Of a stretch of DNA of 64,000 nt, positions 1 to 8,799 are shown one piece after another. The stretch spans positions 1 to 64,000 of the forward strand of contig NZ_VUYQ01000007.1 of assembly GCF_008711155.1 (NCBI RefSeq). The letters are read 5' to 3'. Position 1 is the first letter of the stretch. Each line of letters starts with the position of its first letter. The position numbers were made by a program, and so were the translations under genes. The DNA comes from Dechloromonas sp. CZR5. GTDB taxonomy: Bacteria > Pseudomonadota > Gammaproteobacteria > Burkholderiales > Rhodocyclaceae. The notes under the pieces were generated by a model. It was not told the DNA's origin and did not search any database. It saw only the letters and a program-made list of their open reading frames with translations.

Positions 1-75
1 GCGGAGTGGACGGGACTCGAACCCGCGACCCCCGGCGTGACAGGCCGGTATTCTAACCGACTGAACTACCACTCC
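1..75 (-). tRNA. tRNA-Asp (GUC), cut by window edge
   Basis: The complement strand folds as a tRNA: acceptor stem GGAGTGG (5', plus-strand 69-75) pairs with CCACTCC (plus-strand 3-9). The D-arm begins TAGTTCAGTCGG, the anticodon loop is CTGTCAC (GTC, aspartate), and the T-arm carries GGTTCGAGTCC. Discriminator G and the first C of an encoded CCA fall on bases 2 and 1; the last two bases lie outside the window. It reads away from menD. A TATTAT sequence at 115-120 on the same strand could be its -10, but it is rather far from the 5' end. Confidence 0.95.
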
Positions 76-183
76 GCGTCGGGCCCGTCCGCCGGTCAGC
101 GGCGAGCGGGGCGAATAATAGCATGGTCCTGTGTTTGCGGGCGAATCACAACGACTACAATTGATATTTTTCGCCATCAGACA

Positions 184-1804
184 ATGCCGATGACCGATAT
201 CGGATCACTCAACCTCGCATGGTCACAGGCCATGATTGCCGGGTTCGTCTCCGCCGGTATTTCCGACGCAGTCATTTCTCCGGGATCGCGCTCGACACCG
301 CTGGCACTCGCGCTACTACGGCAGGCGGGATTGCGCAGCCATGTTGCCGTTGATGAGCGCAGTGCGGCATTTTTCGGCCTGGGCATCGCCAAGGCACAGC
401 GACGTCCGGTCATTCTGCTGGCCACCTCTGGGACGGCGCCCGCCAACTGGCTCCCGGCCATCATCGAAGCCAGCCAGGCCGGTGTTCCGCTGATTGCCGT
501 TTCTGCCGACCGCCCCCCCGGAATTGCATGGCTGTGGAGCTAACCAGACCGTTCCGCAAACATCAATGTTCGCGCCTTACGTCAGGGCAACGCACGCGCT
601 TGGTTTACCCAGTGCAGATTTCGATCCGGGATATGCGCATCGGCTGGCAGCCCAGATTGTGGAGCAGGCCACTTGGCCCTACCCCGGCCCGGTCCATATC
701 AACCAACCCTTCCACGAACCTTTGGTGCCGACAGCGAACCCTCTCCCTGCAGCCAGACTTCCCCCCATTCGGTTCAGCCATTCCCTAGACGAACCGGACC
801 AGCAAACGTTGAGCGAACTGGCCAACCGCCTCTCAGGCCGCCCCGGCATCGTTGTGTGCGGAGAAATGCCTCTCGATGAAAAACGTAACAACGCCCTGGT
901 CGGGCTGGCCAGAGCCCTGGGTTGCCCCATCCTGGCCGAACCGCTGTCCGGACTGCGCTTCGGTCCGCATGACCGATCCCATCTTTGTGTCGGCTATAAC
1001 CGTTGGCTGGACAGTCCCGATGCCCGTGACATCCCCCCGCCCGAATGGATCATCCGCTTCGGCGCCTTTCCGGTCACGCGCAAGCTGCAGAATTACCTCT
1101 CGGGCAGCCCTGCGGCCCAAATCGTGGTCTCCCCCTGGACACAGTGGGCAGACCCTGTACGCAAACTGACTGACTTGCTGCGCACCGACCCCGAATTGTT
1201 CTGCACCGCAATGCTACGCGAGCGCCTGAAACCGGCAAACGAAAATTGGCTTGGGAAATTTCTCGCCCTGGAACAACAAGTAGCGGAGCCGGACGCTCCC
1301 AATCACATCCAGGCCATCATCAATGCCCTGCCCCCCGGGACTGCCCTGTTCGTCGGCAACTCGCTCGCCATCCGGGAACTGGACTCGATGTCCGGCCATT
1401 CAGACAAAGTACTATCCATCCATGCCAACCGCGGCGCCAGCGGAATCGATGGCAACATCTCCACCGCCGCCGGCATCGCCAGTGCGCAAGGCGCTACCGT
1501 GGCCCTGATCGGCGACCTGACCTGCCAGCACGACATCGGTGGCCTGGCTCTGACCCGCGGCCTCGACATCGTCATCATCGTGGTCAACAACGGTGGAGGT
1601 GGCATTTTCGACCACCTCCCCCAGCATTCGCTTCCCGAATTCCTCGACGGCTGGCGAACGCCGCAGCATATCGATTTCGAACATGCCGCCAAGACATTTG
1701 GCCTGACCTACCACCACGTCGATACACCAGACAACCTGAGTCGTAGACTCGGCAGCGCACTAGCGGACGGCGGGCCGCAACTGATCGAACTGAAACTGGC
1801 CTAA
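184..1804 (+). pseudogene. menD: menD with a +1 frameshift (SEPHCHC synthase)
   Basis: MenD condenses isochorismate with 2-oxoglutarate (thiamine-diphosphate dependent) in menaquinone synthesis. The protein is readable only in two pieces. From ATG 184 the frame gives the N-terminal TPP-binding part ([27 protein letters not shown]) up to SADRPP. The family continuation [10 protein letters not shown], together with the C-terminal GDLTCQHDIGGLAL and VVNNGGGGIFDHLP region, lies in the next frame through the stop at 1804. The break is at the C7 run 513-519: with six Cs the two frames join into about 539 residues, normal for MenD (E. coli about 556). The cause may be a homopolymer sequencing error, a real inactivating mutation, or slippage. 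Intact menB and menC at 32.8-34.6 kb argue that the pathway is still used. ATG 190 is an alternative start. queF follows 33 bp downstream. Confidence 0.9.
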
Positions 1805-1837
1805 GCTGAAAACGGCAAACAAGTAAAATCCGCCCCC

Positions 1838-2686
1838 ATGAACGCGACCACTCTTCACGACGACCCCAGCCATGCTTCCCCACTGGGCAAGGCGACGGAA
1901 TACCAGAACCACTACGCGCCGGAACTGCTTTTTCCGATCCCACGCCAGCTCAAGCGCAGCGAAATCGGCATCGCCGACTCGGCCCTCCCTTTTGTCGGAG
2001 AAGACCTATGGAACGCCTACGAGCTTTCGTGGCTGAATACCAAGGGGAAACCCGTCGTTGCGGTTGGCACCTTTCGCGTGCCCGCCGACAGTCCGAATCT
2101 GATCGAGTCGAAGTCGTTCAAGCTGTACCTCAACTCCTTCAATCAGAGCACCTTTGCCAGCATTGAGTTGGTCGCGCAAACAATGACACGCGATCTGTCG
2201 GCCGCCGCCGGCCGCCCCGTCTATGTCGCCCTGCAAGCCTTGGCGAGCGCGCCGACTGCCAATATCGGCATTCCCGCCGGCATCCCGCTCGACGACCTTG
2301 ACATCGCCTGCGACTGCTACCAACCCTCCCCCAACCTGCTGACGACACACGCCGGCGAAACGGTCGAGGAAACCCTGTATTCGCACCTGCTGAAATCCAA
2401 TTGCCTAGTGACCGGCCAGCCCGATTGGGCCATGGTCGTCATCCGCTATCGCGGCCGACCGATCGACCGCGCCGGATTGCTGCGCTACATCGTCTCGTTC
2501 CGCAATCACAACGAATTCCATGAGCAGTGCGTGGAGCGAATTTTTTCGGACCTGCAGGCCCATTGCCAGCCCGAAGCCCTGGCGGTTCATGCCCGCTACA
2601 CCCGGCGCGGCGGCCTCGACATCAACCCCTTCCGCAGCACCGGCGACTACCCGCCCCCCGATAACACACGAGAAATTCGGCAATAG
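1838..2686 (+). CDS. queF: NADPH-dependent 7-cyano-7-deazaguanine reductase QueF
   Basis: QueF reduces the nitrile preQ0 to the amine preQ1 in queuosine synthesis for tRNA. The 282-residue protein is the long bimodular (E. coli-type) form. The NADPH-binding QueF motif [14 protein letters not shown] lies at about residues 90-103. The catalytic cysteine is Cys189 in [12 protein letters not shown] with Asp196 seven residues later, matching Cys190/Asp197 of the E. coli enzyme. The substrate-binding segment [12 protein letters not shown] follows. It lies 33 bp after menD on the same strand and ends before an intrinsic terminator at 2854-2880. Nothing unusual is seen in the protein. Confidence 0.96.
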   Translation: MNATTLHDDPSHASPLGKATEYQNHYAPELLFPIPRQLKRSEIGIADSALPFVGEDLWNAYELSWLNTKGKPVVAVGTFRVPADSPNLIESKSFKLYLNSFNQSTFASIELVAQTMTRDLSAAAGRPVYVALQALASAPTANIGIPAGIPLDDLDIACDCYQPSPNLLTTHAGETVEETLYSHLLKSNCLVTGQPDWAMVVIRYRGRPIDRAGLLRYIVSFRNHNEFHEQCVERIFSDLQAHCQPEALAVHARYTRRGGLDINPFRSTGDYPPPDNTREIRQ

Positions 2687-2853
2687 CAAGACCTATTACC
2701 CAACGGCCGACGGCGACAACAACATCTCCCCGAGCGCTCCACGTACGGTTCGACTGACCCTGAATACCCACTTTTAAGCGCCGCATCCTTTCGCGGAAGC
2801 GTGCATCACGAATGGTTCCCGTGAAGCAGTTTCCATTACGGAAAAATCCGTGA

Positions 2854-2880
2854 CCCCGCCCAAGCGGCGGGGTTTTGTTT
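2854..2880 (+). terminator. intrinsic terminator after queF
   Basis: A 7-bp perfect GC stem (CCCCGCC/GGCGGGG, loop CAAGC) is followed by TTTTGTTT. A second small hairpin (ACGGA-AAAA-TCCGT, about 2838-2851) sits directly upstream. The T-tract ends about 12 bases before the ATG of the next gene, so that gene has an unusually short leader or is read through. Confidence 0.85.
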
Positions 2881-2892
2881 AATAATCTTGGC

Positions 2893-3771
2893 ATGAGTAC
2901 TCTCGCCGCCCCCAACGACCCGGACAAGACCGGAAACGAACTCAAGGCCCAGCGCTTCCAGATGCTGGCGGATATCGCCAGGGAGCTTTCCGGCGAGGTC
3001 GTATTCCCGACTTATTTCGATGCCGTTCTGCGCCTGCGCAAGGTATTGAACGACCCGAACCAGAGTATCGCCAACATCGCACAGGCCATATTGGCCGAAC
3101 CGCTGATTTCAGCCAAGCTGCTCCATCTTGCCAATTCGGCCGCCTACAACCCGGAAGGCAAAGATATCGTCGACCTCAAGTCGGCCATCATCCGCCTCGG
3201 CATGAACGTCGTCCATACAGCCGCGCTCTCCATCGTCATGGCCCAGCTGATGCGCGCCAAAGGCATGGCCGAATTCGCCGACACGACCCATGCGCTGTGG
3301 GAACATTCGATACAGACTTCCGCAGCAGCCCATGTACTGGCCGGCGAAAACAGCCGGATCAACAAGGACGAGGCCATGCTGGCCGGGCTGATTCACGACT
3401 TGGGCGCGTTCTACATGCTTTACCGCGCATCGCAATACGACGAACTGCGCCATCGTCCCGACACGATCAAGTACCTGATCGTGCAATGGCATGAAAGCAT
3501 CGGCGTTTCGCTACTCAATGCTCTGGGTTTGCCGGAAGAAATCGTCGAGGCAACGATAGACCATGACCACCTGCGTAGCCAACCATCGACCATCCGCACG
3601 CTCTCGGACGTCATCTACGTAGCTAACATGCTCAGCGGCGGCCATATCGAATGGATACTGCAGGACCAACCCGGGATGACCGACGCCATCTCGCAGCTAG
3701 AGCAACAGTACAGCCAGCTCAGACCTGCCATCGACGCCCTGACGGCCGAGTTGCGCGGTAGCCTCAAATAA
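2893..3771 (+). CDS. HDOD-domain protein
   Basis: A 292-residue cytoplasmic protein made almost entirely of one HDOD domain (metal-dependent hydrolase-like signalling fold without phosphodiesterase function in most members). The core is visible as VFPTYFDAVLRLRKVLNDP, ISAKLLHLANSAAYN, IIRLGMNVVHTAAL and LAGLIHDLGAFYML. No DNA-binding or output domain is attached. HDOD proteins are known in this bacterial group as adaptors for chemotaxis, cyclic-di-GMP and stress signalling; the exact partner cannot be told here. The ATG at 2893 is preferred to an in-frame TTG at 2875 that lies inside the terminator. No good ribosome-binding site is seen. The 3' end is convergent with trmJ, 6 bp apart. Confidence 0.85.
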   Translation: MSTLAAPNDPDKTGNELKAQRFQMLADIARELSGEVVFPTYFDAVLRLRKVLNDPNQSIANIAQAILAEPLISAKLLHLANSAAYNPEGKDIVDLKSAIIRLGMNVVHTAALSIVMAQLMRAKGMAEFADTTHALWEHSIQTSAAAHVLAGENSRINKDEAMLAGLIHDLGAFYMLYRASQYDELRHRPDTIKYLIVQWHESIGVSLLNALGLPEEIVEATIDHDHLRSQPSTIRTLSDVIYVANMLSGGHIEWILQDQPGMTDAISQLEQQYSQLRPAIDALTAELRGSLK

Positions 3772-3777
3772 CCGCGT

Positions 3778-4539
3778 TCAGCCCTTTTTCCCGTGCCCGG
3801 TCTTGACCTGGGTCGACGCCAGAATGCCGCGCAGAATGTTGATTTCGTCCCGCTCCAACCGGGCGCGCCCGAACAAGCGGCGCAGTTTGGGCAACAGCCT
3901 GCCCGGTTGCTCCGGGTTATAGAAACCCGTATCGGTCATGATGCGCTCAAGGTGCGCGTACAGGCCTTCGATCTCGTCGTTGGTCGCCGCGGGCGAAGCA
4001 AACGGCGTCGCGACCTGCGCGCTTACCGGCGGCTTTTCCCCGAATGCAGCCATACGGCATTCGTAACACAACACTTGCACCGCCGAACCGAGATTCAATG
4101 AACTGAAGGCAGGATTGGTCGGGATAGTCACGGCCGCCTGGCAATGCAGGATTTCATCGTTGGACAGCCCGACCGTCTCGTTTCCAAAGACCAGCGCCAC
4201 CTCCCCCTCGGCGGCCTCGGCCATCAGGCGGGCTACGGTCGCCCGAGGCGCCCCGAGAACGGGACCGATATCGCGCTGGCGCGCAGAAAGAGCGACCGCA
4301 AACGAAGCGCCGACCAATGCTTCGCCCAGCGATGAAACGACGTTCGCCGCCGCGAGCACATCAATTGCACCGGTTGCCCTTGTATCCGCCTCAGGATCGG
4401 GAAACTGCTTCGGCTCAACCAGATAGAGACGCGACAAGCCCATGGTCTTCATGGCCCTGGCGGCAGCGCCAATATTTCCAGGGTGACTGGGACGGCAAAG
4501 TACGACTCTGATTCGGGAAAGCAGGACTTCCGGGTTCAT
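3778..4539 (-). CDS. trmJ: tRNA (cytidine/uridine-2'-O-)-methyltransferase TrmJ
   Basis: A SPOUT-family methyltransferase of 253 residues that 2'-O-methylates position 32 in the tRNA anticodon loop. Diagnostic stretches are VVLCRPSHPGNIGAAARAMK at the N-terminus, LVFGNETVGLSNDE in the middle and IPTNPAFSSLNLGSAVQVL in the trefoil-knot SAM site. A C-terminal helical tail (LERIMTDTGFYNP, RRLFGRARLERDE) is typical of TrmJ. It is divergent from suhB with a 65-bp shared promoter region, an arrangement also common in gammaproteobacteria. Confidence 0.95.
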   Translation of the reverse strand: MNPEVLLSRIRVVLCRPSHPGNIGAAARAMKTMGLSRLYLVEPKQFPDPEADTRATGAIDVLAAANVVSSLGEALVGASFAVALSARQRDIGPVLGAPRATVARLMAEAAEGEVALVFGNETVGLSNDEILHCQAAVTIPTNPAFSSLNLGSAVQVLCYECRMAAFGEKPPVSAQVATPFASPAATNDEIEGLYAHLERIMTDTGFYNPEQPGRLLPKLRRLFGRARLERDEINILRGILASTQVKTGHGKKG

Positions 4540-4569
4540 GGTGTAAAATTCGTTCTTTCAAAATATTTC

Positions 4570-4587
4570 GGGTAGCTTCGGCTGCCC
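4570..4587 (+). other. UUCG-loop hairpin in the suhB leader
   Basis: GGGTAGC-TTCG-GCTGCCC forms a 7-bp stem (one G-U) closed by a very stable UUCG tetraloop, 18 bases before the suhB start codon. No T-tract follows directly, so it is not an obvious terminator. It could stabilise the mRNA or affect suhB translation; that role is inference. Confidence 0.5.
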
Positions 4588-4604
4588 GTTAGCTCTTTAA
4601 GACC

Positions 4605-5408
4605 ATGCATCCAGCCCTGAATATCGCCATCAAGGCGGCGCGCCGCGCCGGCCAGATCATCAACCGTGCCTCGAACGACATCGAGCTGCTCAAGGTTTCC
4701 TCGAAGCAGCCGAACGACTTCGTGACCGAAGTCGACAAAGCCGCCGAAAAAGCGATCATCGAAACGCTGCAGGAAGCCTATCCGGGGTACGGCATTCTAG
4801 CAGAGGAGTCAGGCCTCTCCGCTGGACAGGACTCCGAGTATCAATGGATCATCGACCCGCTCGACGGAACCACCAACTTCATCCATGGCATGCCGCAGTA
4901 TGCGGTTTCCATCGCCCTTGCCAAATCAGGCATCGTCGAACAGGCTGTCGTTTTCGACCCGAATCGCAACGAATTGTTTACGGCCAGCAAGGGCGCCGGC
5001 GCTTTCCTGAACGAGCGGCGCATCCGCGTTTCCCGCCGCACCCGCCTCGGTGAAGCCCTGATCGGCACCGGCTTCCCCTATCGTATGTTCGACAAGATCG
5101 ACCTCTACCTGGCAATCTTCAAGGAATTGGCCGAAAAAACCGCCGGCCAGCGCCGCCCGGGCGCCGCCTCGCTTGATCTCGCCTATGTCGCCTGCGGCCG
5201 TTACGACGGTTTCTGGGAGTTCGGTCTCTCCCCTTGGGACATGGCGGCAGGCGCCCTTCTGATCTCGGAAGCCGGCGGCCTGGTCAGCGACTTGCGTGGC
5301 GATGCCAATTATCTCGAAACCGGCAACCTGATCGCCGGCACACCCAAGGTATTCGCCCCCTTGCTGAAGCTGATCGACGGTCACCTTCCCGAAACCGTTC
5401 GCGGCTGA
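4605..5408 (+). CDS. suhB: Inositol-1-monophosphatase family protein SuhB
   Basis: A 267-residue Mg-dependent phosphatase of the inositol monophosphatase fold. Metal-binding motifs are seen in order: LAEESG (about residue 65), [12 protein letters not shown] (about 84-95) and the C-terminal [18 protein letters not shown] (about 206-223). In proteobacteria SuhB hydrolyses inositol-1-phosphate and also acts in rRNA transcription antitermination complexes. The length is normal. It is followed by a strong terminator at 5427-5454. Confidence 0.93.
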   Translation: MHPALNIAIKAARRAGQIINRASNDIELLKVSSKQPNDFVTEVDKAAEKAIIETLQEAYPGYGILAEESGLSAGQDSEYQWIIDPLDGTTNFIHGMPQYAVSIALAKSGIVEQAVVFDPNRNELFTASKGAGAFLNERRIRVSRRTRLGEALIGTGFPYRMFDKIDLYLAIFKELAEKTAGQRRPGAASLDLAYVACGRYDGFWEFGLSPWDMAAGALLISEAGGLVSDLRGDANYLETGNLIAGTPKVFAPLLKLIDGHLPETVRG

Positions 5409-5426
5409 ACAAAACGTACGCAGAAC

Positions 5427-5454
5427 AAAAAAGCGCCTGAAGGCGCTTTTTTTT
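5427..5454. terminator. bidirectional terminator between suhB and 5501 gene
   Basis: AGCGCC-TGAA-GGCGCT stem flanked by A-rich sequence on the left and T8 on the right, so it can stop transcription from both suhB (plus) and the small convergent genes (minus). Confidence 0.85.
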
Positions 5455-5500
5455 CGCCCCCCATCCTCAGTCGTCCAGGCCGATTCACTCAACGCAGTGG

Positions 5501-5704
5501 CTAACCTTCGTCGCCATCCTCTTCCGACGCCTGCAACCACCACAACAAATCACCGGCCTGCAATGGCATGGGAACCATCTGATTCCGTTGCCACTTGAAC
5601 ACGGGACCGTAGGGAACATATCGGGCCATGACATCGCCTTTCGACGTCACCCCAAAAAACGGCCATCCCGACCTGATGAACTCCCGAATCTGACTATCGG
5701 TCAT
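5501..5704 (-). CDS. Small hypothetical protein (67 aa)
   Basis: Begins MTDSQIREFIRSGWPFFG and contains VPYGPVFKWQRNQMVPM and an acidic tail (EEDGDEG). No signal peptide or membrane segment is seen, and I do not recognise a family. ATG 5704 is chosen because GGGAAG lies upstream; an in-frame TTG at 5728 would overlap the stop of the preceding gene. It is the second gene of a two-gene unit with the 77-residue protein upstream and ends towards the suhB terminator. Confidence 0.55.
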   Translation of the reverse strand: MTDSQIREFIRSGWPFFGVTSKGDVMARYVPYGPVFKWQRNQMVPMPLQAGDLLWWLQASEEDGDEG

Positions 5705-5724
5705 CGCGCTTCCCAAGCCCCTCT

Positions 5725-5958
5725 TCAATAACCGTCGCGCGCCCTGGCCAAAATTTCGGACGCTTCGTCAAATTGATGCGATTGGCTGCTGCTACGCTCC
5801 CGCACAACCGAGCCGAAGTAGCTCGCAAACTCCTCGTCGGAAAGCGCGGCATCCTTGACATAATCAAGACGGCGCTCGACACGCCGACGCCGCTCGCAAC
5901 ACCCACTGGGCGGTCCGACATCTCTTAGCCGACGATCAACACGTGCTCTGCGGTCCAT
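5725..5958 (-). CDS. Small arginine-rich hypothetical protein (77 aa)
   Basis: Very basic N-terminal half with GPPSGCCERRRRVERRL in the middle, then an acidic half (LSDEEFASYFGSVVRERS). The adjacent cysteine pair followed by the Arg-rich stretch is distinctive. I have no sure family for it; metal or nucleic-acid binding would be a guess. GGAA/AGGA precede the ATG on the minus strand. It sits 20 bp upstream of the 67-residue gene on the same strand, so the two are probably co-transcribed. Confidence 0.5.
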   Translation of the reverse strand: MDRRARVDRRLRDVGPPSGCCERRRRVERRLDYVKDAALSDEEFASYFGSVVRERSSSQSHQFDEASEILARARDGY

Positions 5959-6079
5959 ATCCTAAATTCCCACGTCATGACACAACGCAACCTTAACGCC
6001 ACGACATGACAACTGCAAGTGGCATCCACGCTGACGGATGCGGCCAAGCGCAAAAGAGAGCGCCGCTATCGCGTTGCCA

Positions 6080-6310
6080 TCACTCGTTTTCGACCTTGCG
6101 CCAGCCACGGCGTTCCATGCACCCATGGATACGGCGGACACTGGCATTGGTTACCGTTCCGTCGATCGCCTGGTCGGTCTGGGACTTGCAGAACCGGATA
6201 TCGGCCTCGTAATCCGCCTCCGATGCCCCCGGCCTTGACCAATGCCAGGCAGGTTGGAGAAGTGAACATCCTGCCAAGGCCAATAACGTCATCAAGCCAA
6301 TGGTTTTCAC
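6080..6310 (-). CDS. Small putative lipoprotein (76 aa)
   Basis: From GTG 6310 the protein starts VKTIGLMTLLALAGCSLL: a short signal peptide with lipobox LAGC, so the mature protein would begin at Cys15 and be about 62 residues. The mature part has two further cysteines (RFCKSQTDQ and IHGCMERRGWRKV) that could pair in the periplasm. AGGA lies at a good distance before GTG. No family is recognised. It lies just beyond the left end of the integrated element, downstream of the original tRNA-Ser terminator. Confidence 0.6.
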   Translation of the reverse strand: MKTIGLMTLLALAGCSLLQPAWHWSRPGASEADYEADIRFCKSQTDQAIDGTVTNASVRRIHGCMERRGWRKVENE

Positions 6311-6350
6311 AAGATTTCCTGACAAAGTATTTTCCAGGAACGATACCAAT

Positions 6351-6379
6351 AAAAAAGCGCCCCGGAGGGCGCTTTTTTT
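6351..6379 (-). terminator. original terminator of tRNA-Ser, now separated from it
   Basis: GCGCCC-CGGA-GGGCGC stem flanked by A6 and T7, so it can work in both directions. Read on the minus strand it starts just 4 bases after the left att copy, which carries the tRNA-Ser 3' end. Before integration it would have stood directly behind tRNA-Ser; the inserted element has moved it 3.5 kb away. Confidence 0.75.
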
Positions 6380-6382
6380 GAA

Positions 6383-6402
6383 TCCTGGCGGAGAGGGCGG
6401 GA
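6383..6402. repeat. attL: 20-bp copy of tRNA-Ser 3' end
   Basis: The 20 bases from TCCTGGCGG to GGGCGGGA are identical to 9920-9939, where they form the 3' end (CCA, acceptor strand and T-arm edge) of tRNA-Ser. The duplication marks the left border of the integrated element. Confidence 0.88.
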
Positions 6403-6467
6403 CATTCCGCCAAACCGTCCATAACCCCATGAAATCTTTGAAACACGGTACTTACAAGGCATTGAAT

Positions 6468-6501
6468 TTGGGTTAATTGTTGGGTTAATATATGGGTTAA
6501 T
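6468..6501 (+). repeat. Left arm-type repeats, 3 x TTGGGTTAAT
   Basis: TTGGGTTAAT at 6468-6477 and 6480-6489 and ATGGGTTAAT at 6492-6501, start-to-start spacing exactly 12 bp. They lie between attL and the integrase start (27 bp before the ATG). The matching set at 9828-9861 has the same spacing. Such short phased repeats inside att ends are typical of arm-type integrase-binding sites, and here they could also regulate the integrase promoter. Confidence 0.75.
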
Positions 6502-6527
6502 ACAATTCGAACCCACGATAAACCACC

Positions 6528-7922
6528 ATGAATATCGAGCTAATTGGTCGTGTCTGGTACGCATCCTTGCTTGTCCCTAAAGATGTCCGAGAGGCGCTAG
6601 GCAGGGTCCGCTTCAAGCAAAGCCTTGGAACCGCCAACAGACGAGAAGCCATTCACCTTGCCGCCCCTATCGTATCGCACTGGAAAGCCCAGATAAAGCA
6701 AGCCAGGGGCTCTACCAATGCCGTAGCCAATGAGGCTCTACGCTGGAAGCAGGCCCTCATGCAAGCCCCTGATGAGGACACGGCGGAAACCTGGGAGCAT
6801 GTCCTAGCGGACAGGGTGGAGGCGGTAGCTGAGACCAAGGGCTATGAAGCTGCCCAGGAATTCAGCGACCTAGCCACAGGTAGAGCTACACCCAGCAATC
6901 AATACTTTGAGACCTGGAAGGACCAGATAAAGCTGGTTGCAAAGACCAAGGATCAGATGGTCAAGGATGTTGGTCTCCTGACTGCCGAATTCTCGACTCT
7001 TCAGGCGATCAACAAGGCCACCGTAAGACACTGGGTAGATAAGCTCCTAGAGGATGGCAAAGGCGACGCATCAATTCGCCGCATCCTTTCCTTCTGCCGC
7101 AACTACTGGAAGTATGTAAAGCGCTATGACGCTGTAGATAAGGAGTCTGCCCCCTTCGATGGCGTCTTCGAGGCTGCTCCCAAGAAGAAGCGCAGGACCA
7201 CCAACCTACCCTACGCCGCTAGTGATGTTGTCCAGCTCTGGACAGCCGCCACGGAGCGCCCCATGGGGAAAGCGAAAGAGGCCGCAAGGGATGTGCAACT
7301 CGCCGAGCTAATCATGCTAGGGGCCTATTCTGGGGCGCGGATCGAGGAGTTATGCGCCGTCAAGACAAACAAGGTCACCGCGCACTCATTCAAGGTAGAG
7401 GACGCCAAGACAGATTCAGGATGGCGCGAGGTGCCGATCCACTCCGCCATCGCCCCTTTGGTTAAGAGACTGAAGGAGTCATCTAAGGACGGCTACCTTA
7501 TCTCTGGCCTGACGTTCAACAAGTACGGAGACAGGTCTAACGCCATCGGCAAGCGGTTTGGCAGACTCAAGACAGCCTTGGGATTCTCCTCTGCCCACAC
7601 CTTCCACTCATTCCGCTCCACGGTAGCCACCCTCCTGGAGAATGCAGGAGTCCCGGAAGGCGTAGCCGCTGACATCATCGGCCATGAGAAGCCTACGATG
7701 ACTTACGGGCTGTACTCAGGGGGTGCCGATATGGCAACCAAGAAGGCCGCTCTGGAGAAGGTCCCCTACTACTACGACACCCCCGAAGACGAGGATGAAG
7801 AGGCGATGTGCGCTCATGTTAGCGGGTCAGTCCTGGCTCGTGCCCTTGGCATAGACCTTTTTGAAACCCTTGAGGAATGCTTCAAGACAACTGAATACGA
7901 AGCCAAAGCAGCACTAATCTAA
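6528..7922 (+). CDS. int: Tyrosine recombinase / phage-type integrase
   Basis: A 464-residue integrase that would recombine attP with the tRNA-Ser attB. An N-terminal arm-binding domain (about 1-60), a core-binding SAM-like domain (about 115-205) and a catalytic domain (about 225-400) can be followed. Catalytic residues visible: Arg271 (YSGARIEEL), Lys294 region (EDAKTDSG), His360-x-x-Arg363 (HSFR), His386 (IGHEKPT) and Tyr396 (YGLYSGG). All are present, so the enzyme looks intact. The acidic tail (DTPEDEDEEAMCAH) is unusual. The gene faces inward from attL, with three arm-type repeats in its promoter region, and ends before a terminator. Confidence 0.95.
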   Translation: MNIELIGRVWYASLLVPKDVREALGRVRFKQSLGTANRREAIHLAAPIVSHWKAQIKQARGSTNAVANEALRWKQALMQAPDEDTAETWEHVLADRVEAVAETKGYEAAQEFSDLATGRATPSNQYFETWKDQIKLVAKTKDQMVKDVGLLTAEFSTLQAINKATVRHWVDKLLEDGKGDASIRRILSFCRNYWKYVKRYDAVDKESAPFDGVFEAAPKKKRRTTNLPYAASDVVQLWTAATERPMGKAKEAARDVQLAELIMLGAYSGARIEELCAVKTNKVTAHSFKVEDAKTDSGWREVPIHSAIAPLVKRLKESSKDGYLISGLTFNKYGDRSNAIGKRFGRLKTALGFSSAHTFHSFRSTVATLLENAGVPEGVAADIIGHEKPTMTYGLYSGGADMATKKAALEKVPYYYDTPEDEDEEAMCAHVSGSVLARALGIDLFETLEECFKTTEYEAKAALI

Positions 7923-7944
7923 CTTCTGCCCAGAATCCCACCAG

Positions 7945-7968
7945 AGGCCCCGACAAGGGGCCTTTTTC
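7945..7968 (+). terminator. intrinsic terminator after integrase
   Basis: AGGCCCC-GACAA-GGGGCCT stem followed by TTTT, 22 bases after the integrase stop codon. Confidence 0.85.
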
Positions 7969-8027
7969 ATTGTCGCTTCCGGTTCCCTGCCAAGCCATAC
8001 AGCGCGGGGCTTCTGCGGAATCGCAGG

Positions 8028-8045
8028 GGTACAACCCACCTATAG
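8028..8045 (+). promoter_or_regulatory. Putative T7-like phage RNA-polymerase promoter 1
   Basis: GGTACAACCCACCTATAG matches the second copy at 9494-9511 in 17 of 18 positions, and resembles class III promoters of single-subunit phage polymerases (CTCACTATAG core with initiation at G). It stands just upstream of the phage-like gene fragments, in the right direction for their expression. Confidence 0.6.
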
Positions 8046-8073
8046 CAATTAGCCAATTCCTGGCCGATGCACC

Positions 8074-8547
8074 GTGCCGGGCTTTTCCGGTGCAGTCAAG
8101 GGTGACCTGGAGGGGTGGCTGCGAGACACCTACCAGACGACCCTCAAGGGGATCACTGACGAGCACTACCTTCAGGGCTACCAGAAGGGCATCACCCCGG
8201 CCTTCCAGGCTATCCGAGGTGCCCACCTGGAGTACCAGAAGAAGGCGGTAGAGACCCGCGTGGAGTCCAATGCCATGCAGCTCATCGACAATGGAGTACG
8301 CGCCTACGTCAGCCAAGGGCAGGAAATCCCCCAAGGCTACGTGGAGGCCATCCAGTCCCACGTAGGGGCCAACCTGGGGGTCTCCCAGCAACGATTCGGA
8401 GAACTTCTGTTTGAGACCGTCAAGCGGGTGGGCGATGAAGGCCACTACGACGCCTACGATGTCCTCAAGAGGGACCGCCCGGATGGCTCTCCAGGGATGT
8501 ACTACGACCCGAAGTGGAAGGATCAGATAGACAAGGCTGAGGAGCGT
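8074..8547 (+). pseudogene. Fragment like podovirus internal virion protein
   Basis: The frame is open after a stop at 8050-8052 and reads GDLEGWLRDTYQTTLKGITD, QGYQKGITPAFQAIRG, VRAYVSQGQEIPQGYVEAIQ, LFETVKRVGDEGHYDAYDVL and GMYYDPKWKDQIDKAEERN. The pattern is what I recall of T7-like internal virion (core) proteins; the comparison is from memory and needs a search. It lacks both ends: no convincing start, and after about 8547 the frame loses coding character while the next frame gains it, which suggests a deletion junction. A GTG at 8074 is available, but no ribosome site is evident. It is the main protein evidence for a T7-like origin. Confidence 0.6.
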
Positions 8548-8557
8548 AACTGCCACA

Positions 8558-8797
8558 GTCATCCCCTCTATTCGTCAGCACGGTGGCTACATCAACGGCC
8601 AGGAAGCCCTCCCAGCAGAGCAACAGGCCCAGACTCTCCAGGTCATCCAACAGGAAGCCCAGCGGGTCGGCATGTGTGCGGTAGAGGAAAGGGAAGCACG
8701 CTCAGAAGCATTGAAGTTCATGAGCAGTGGCCGTCGTCGCAAGAAGCGCAAGCTGCCTCGCATGACGCCCGTAGAAGACCCCAGGAATGGAGTCTAG
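8558..8797 (+). pseudogene. Second phage-like gene fragment (C-terminal part)
   Basis: In the frame next to the virion-protein fragment, 8558-8797 reads IRQHGGYINGQEALPAEQQA, VIQQEAQRVGMCAVEERE and SSGRRRKKRKLPRMTPVEDP to TAG. The even codon use and basic tail look coding, but there is no start codon at its beginning; the first in-frame ATG is 8672, leaving 41 residues. It probably lost its 5' end at the same junction that truncated the previous gene. No family is recognised. Confidence 0.45.
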
Positions 8798-8799
8798 CG

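Noticed and set aside
513..519. Programmed +1 frameshifting as the explanation for menD
   Set aside because: The run could allow slippage, but no stimulator or stop-codon signal is seen and MenD is not known to need it; error or mutation is simpler.
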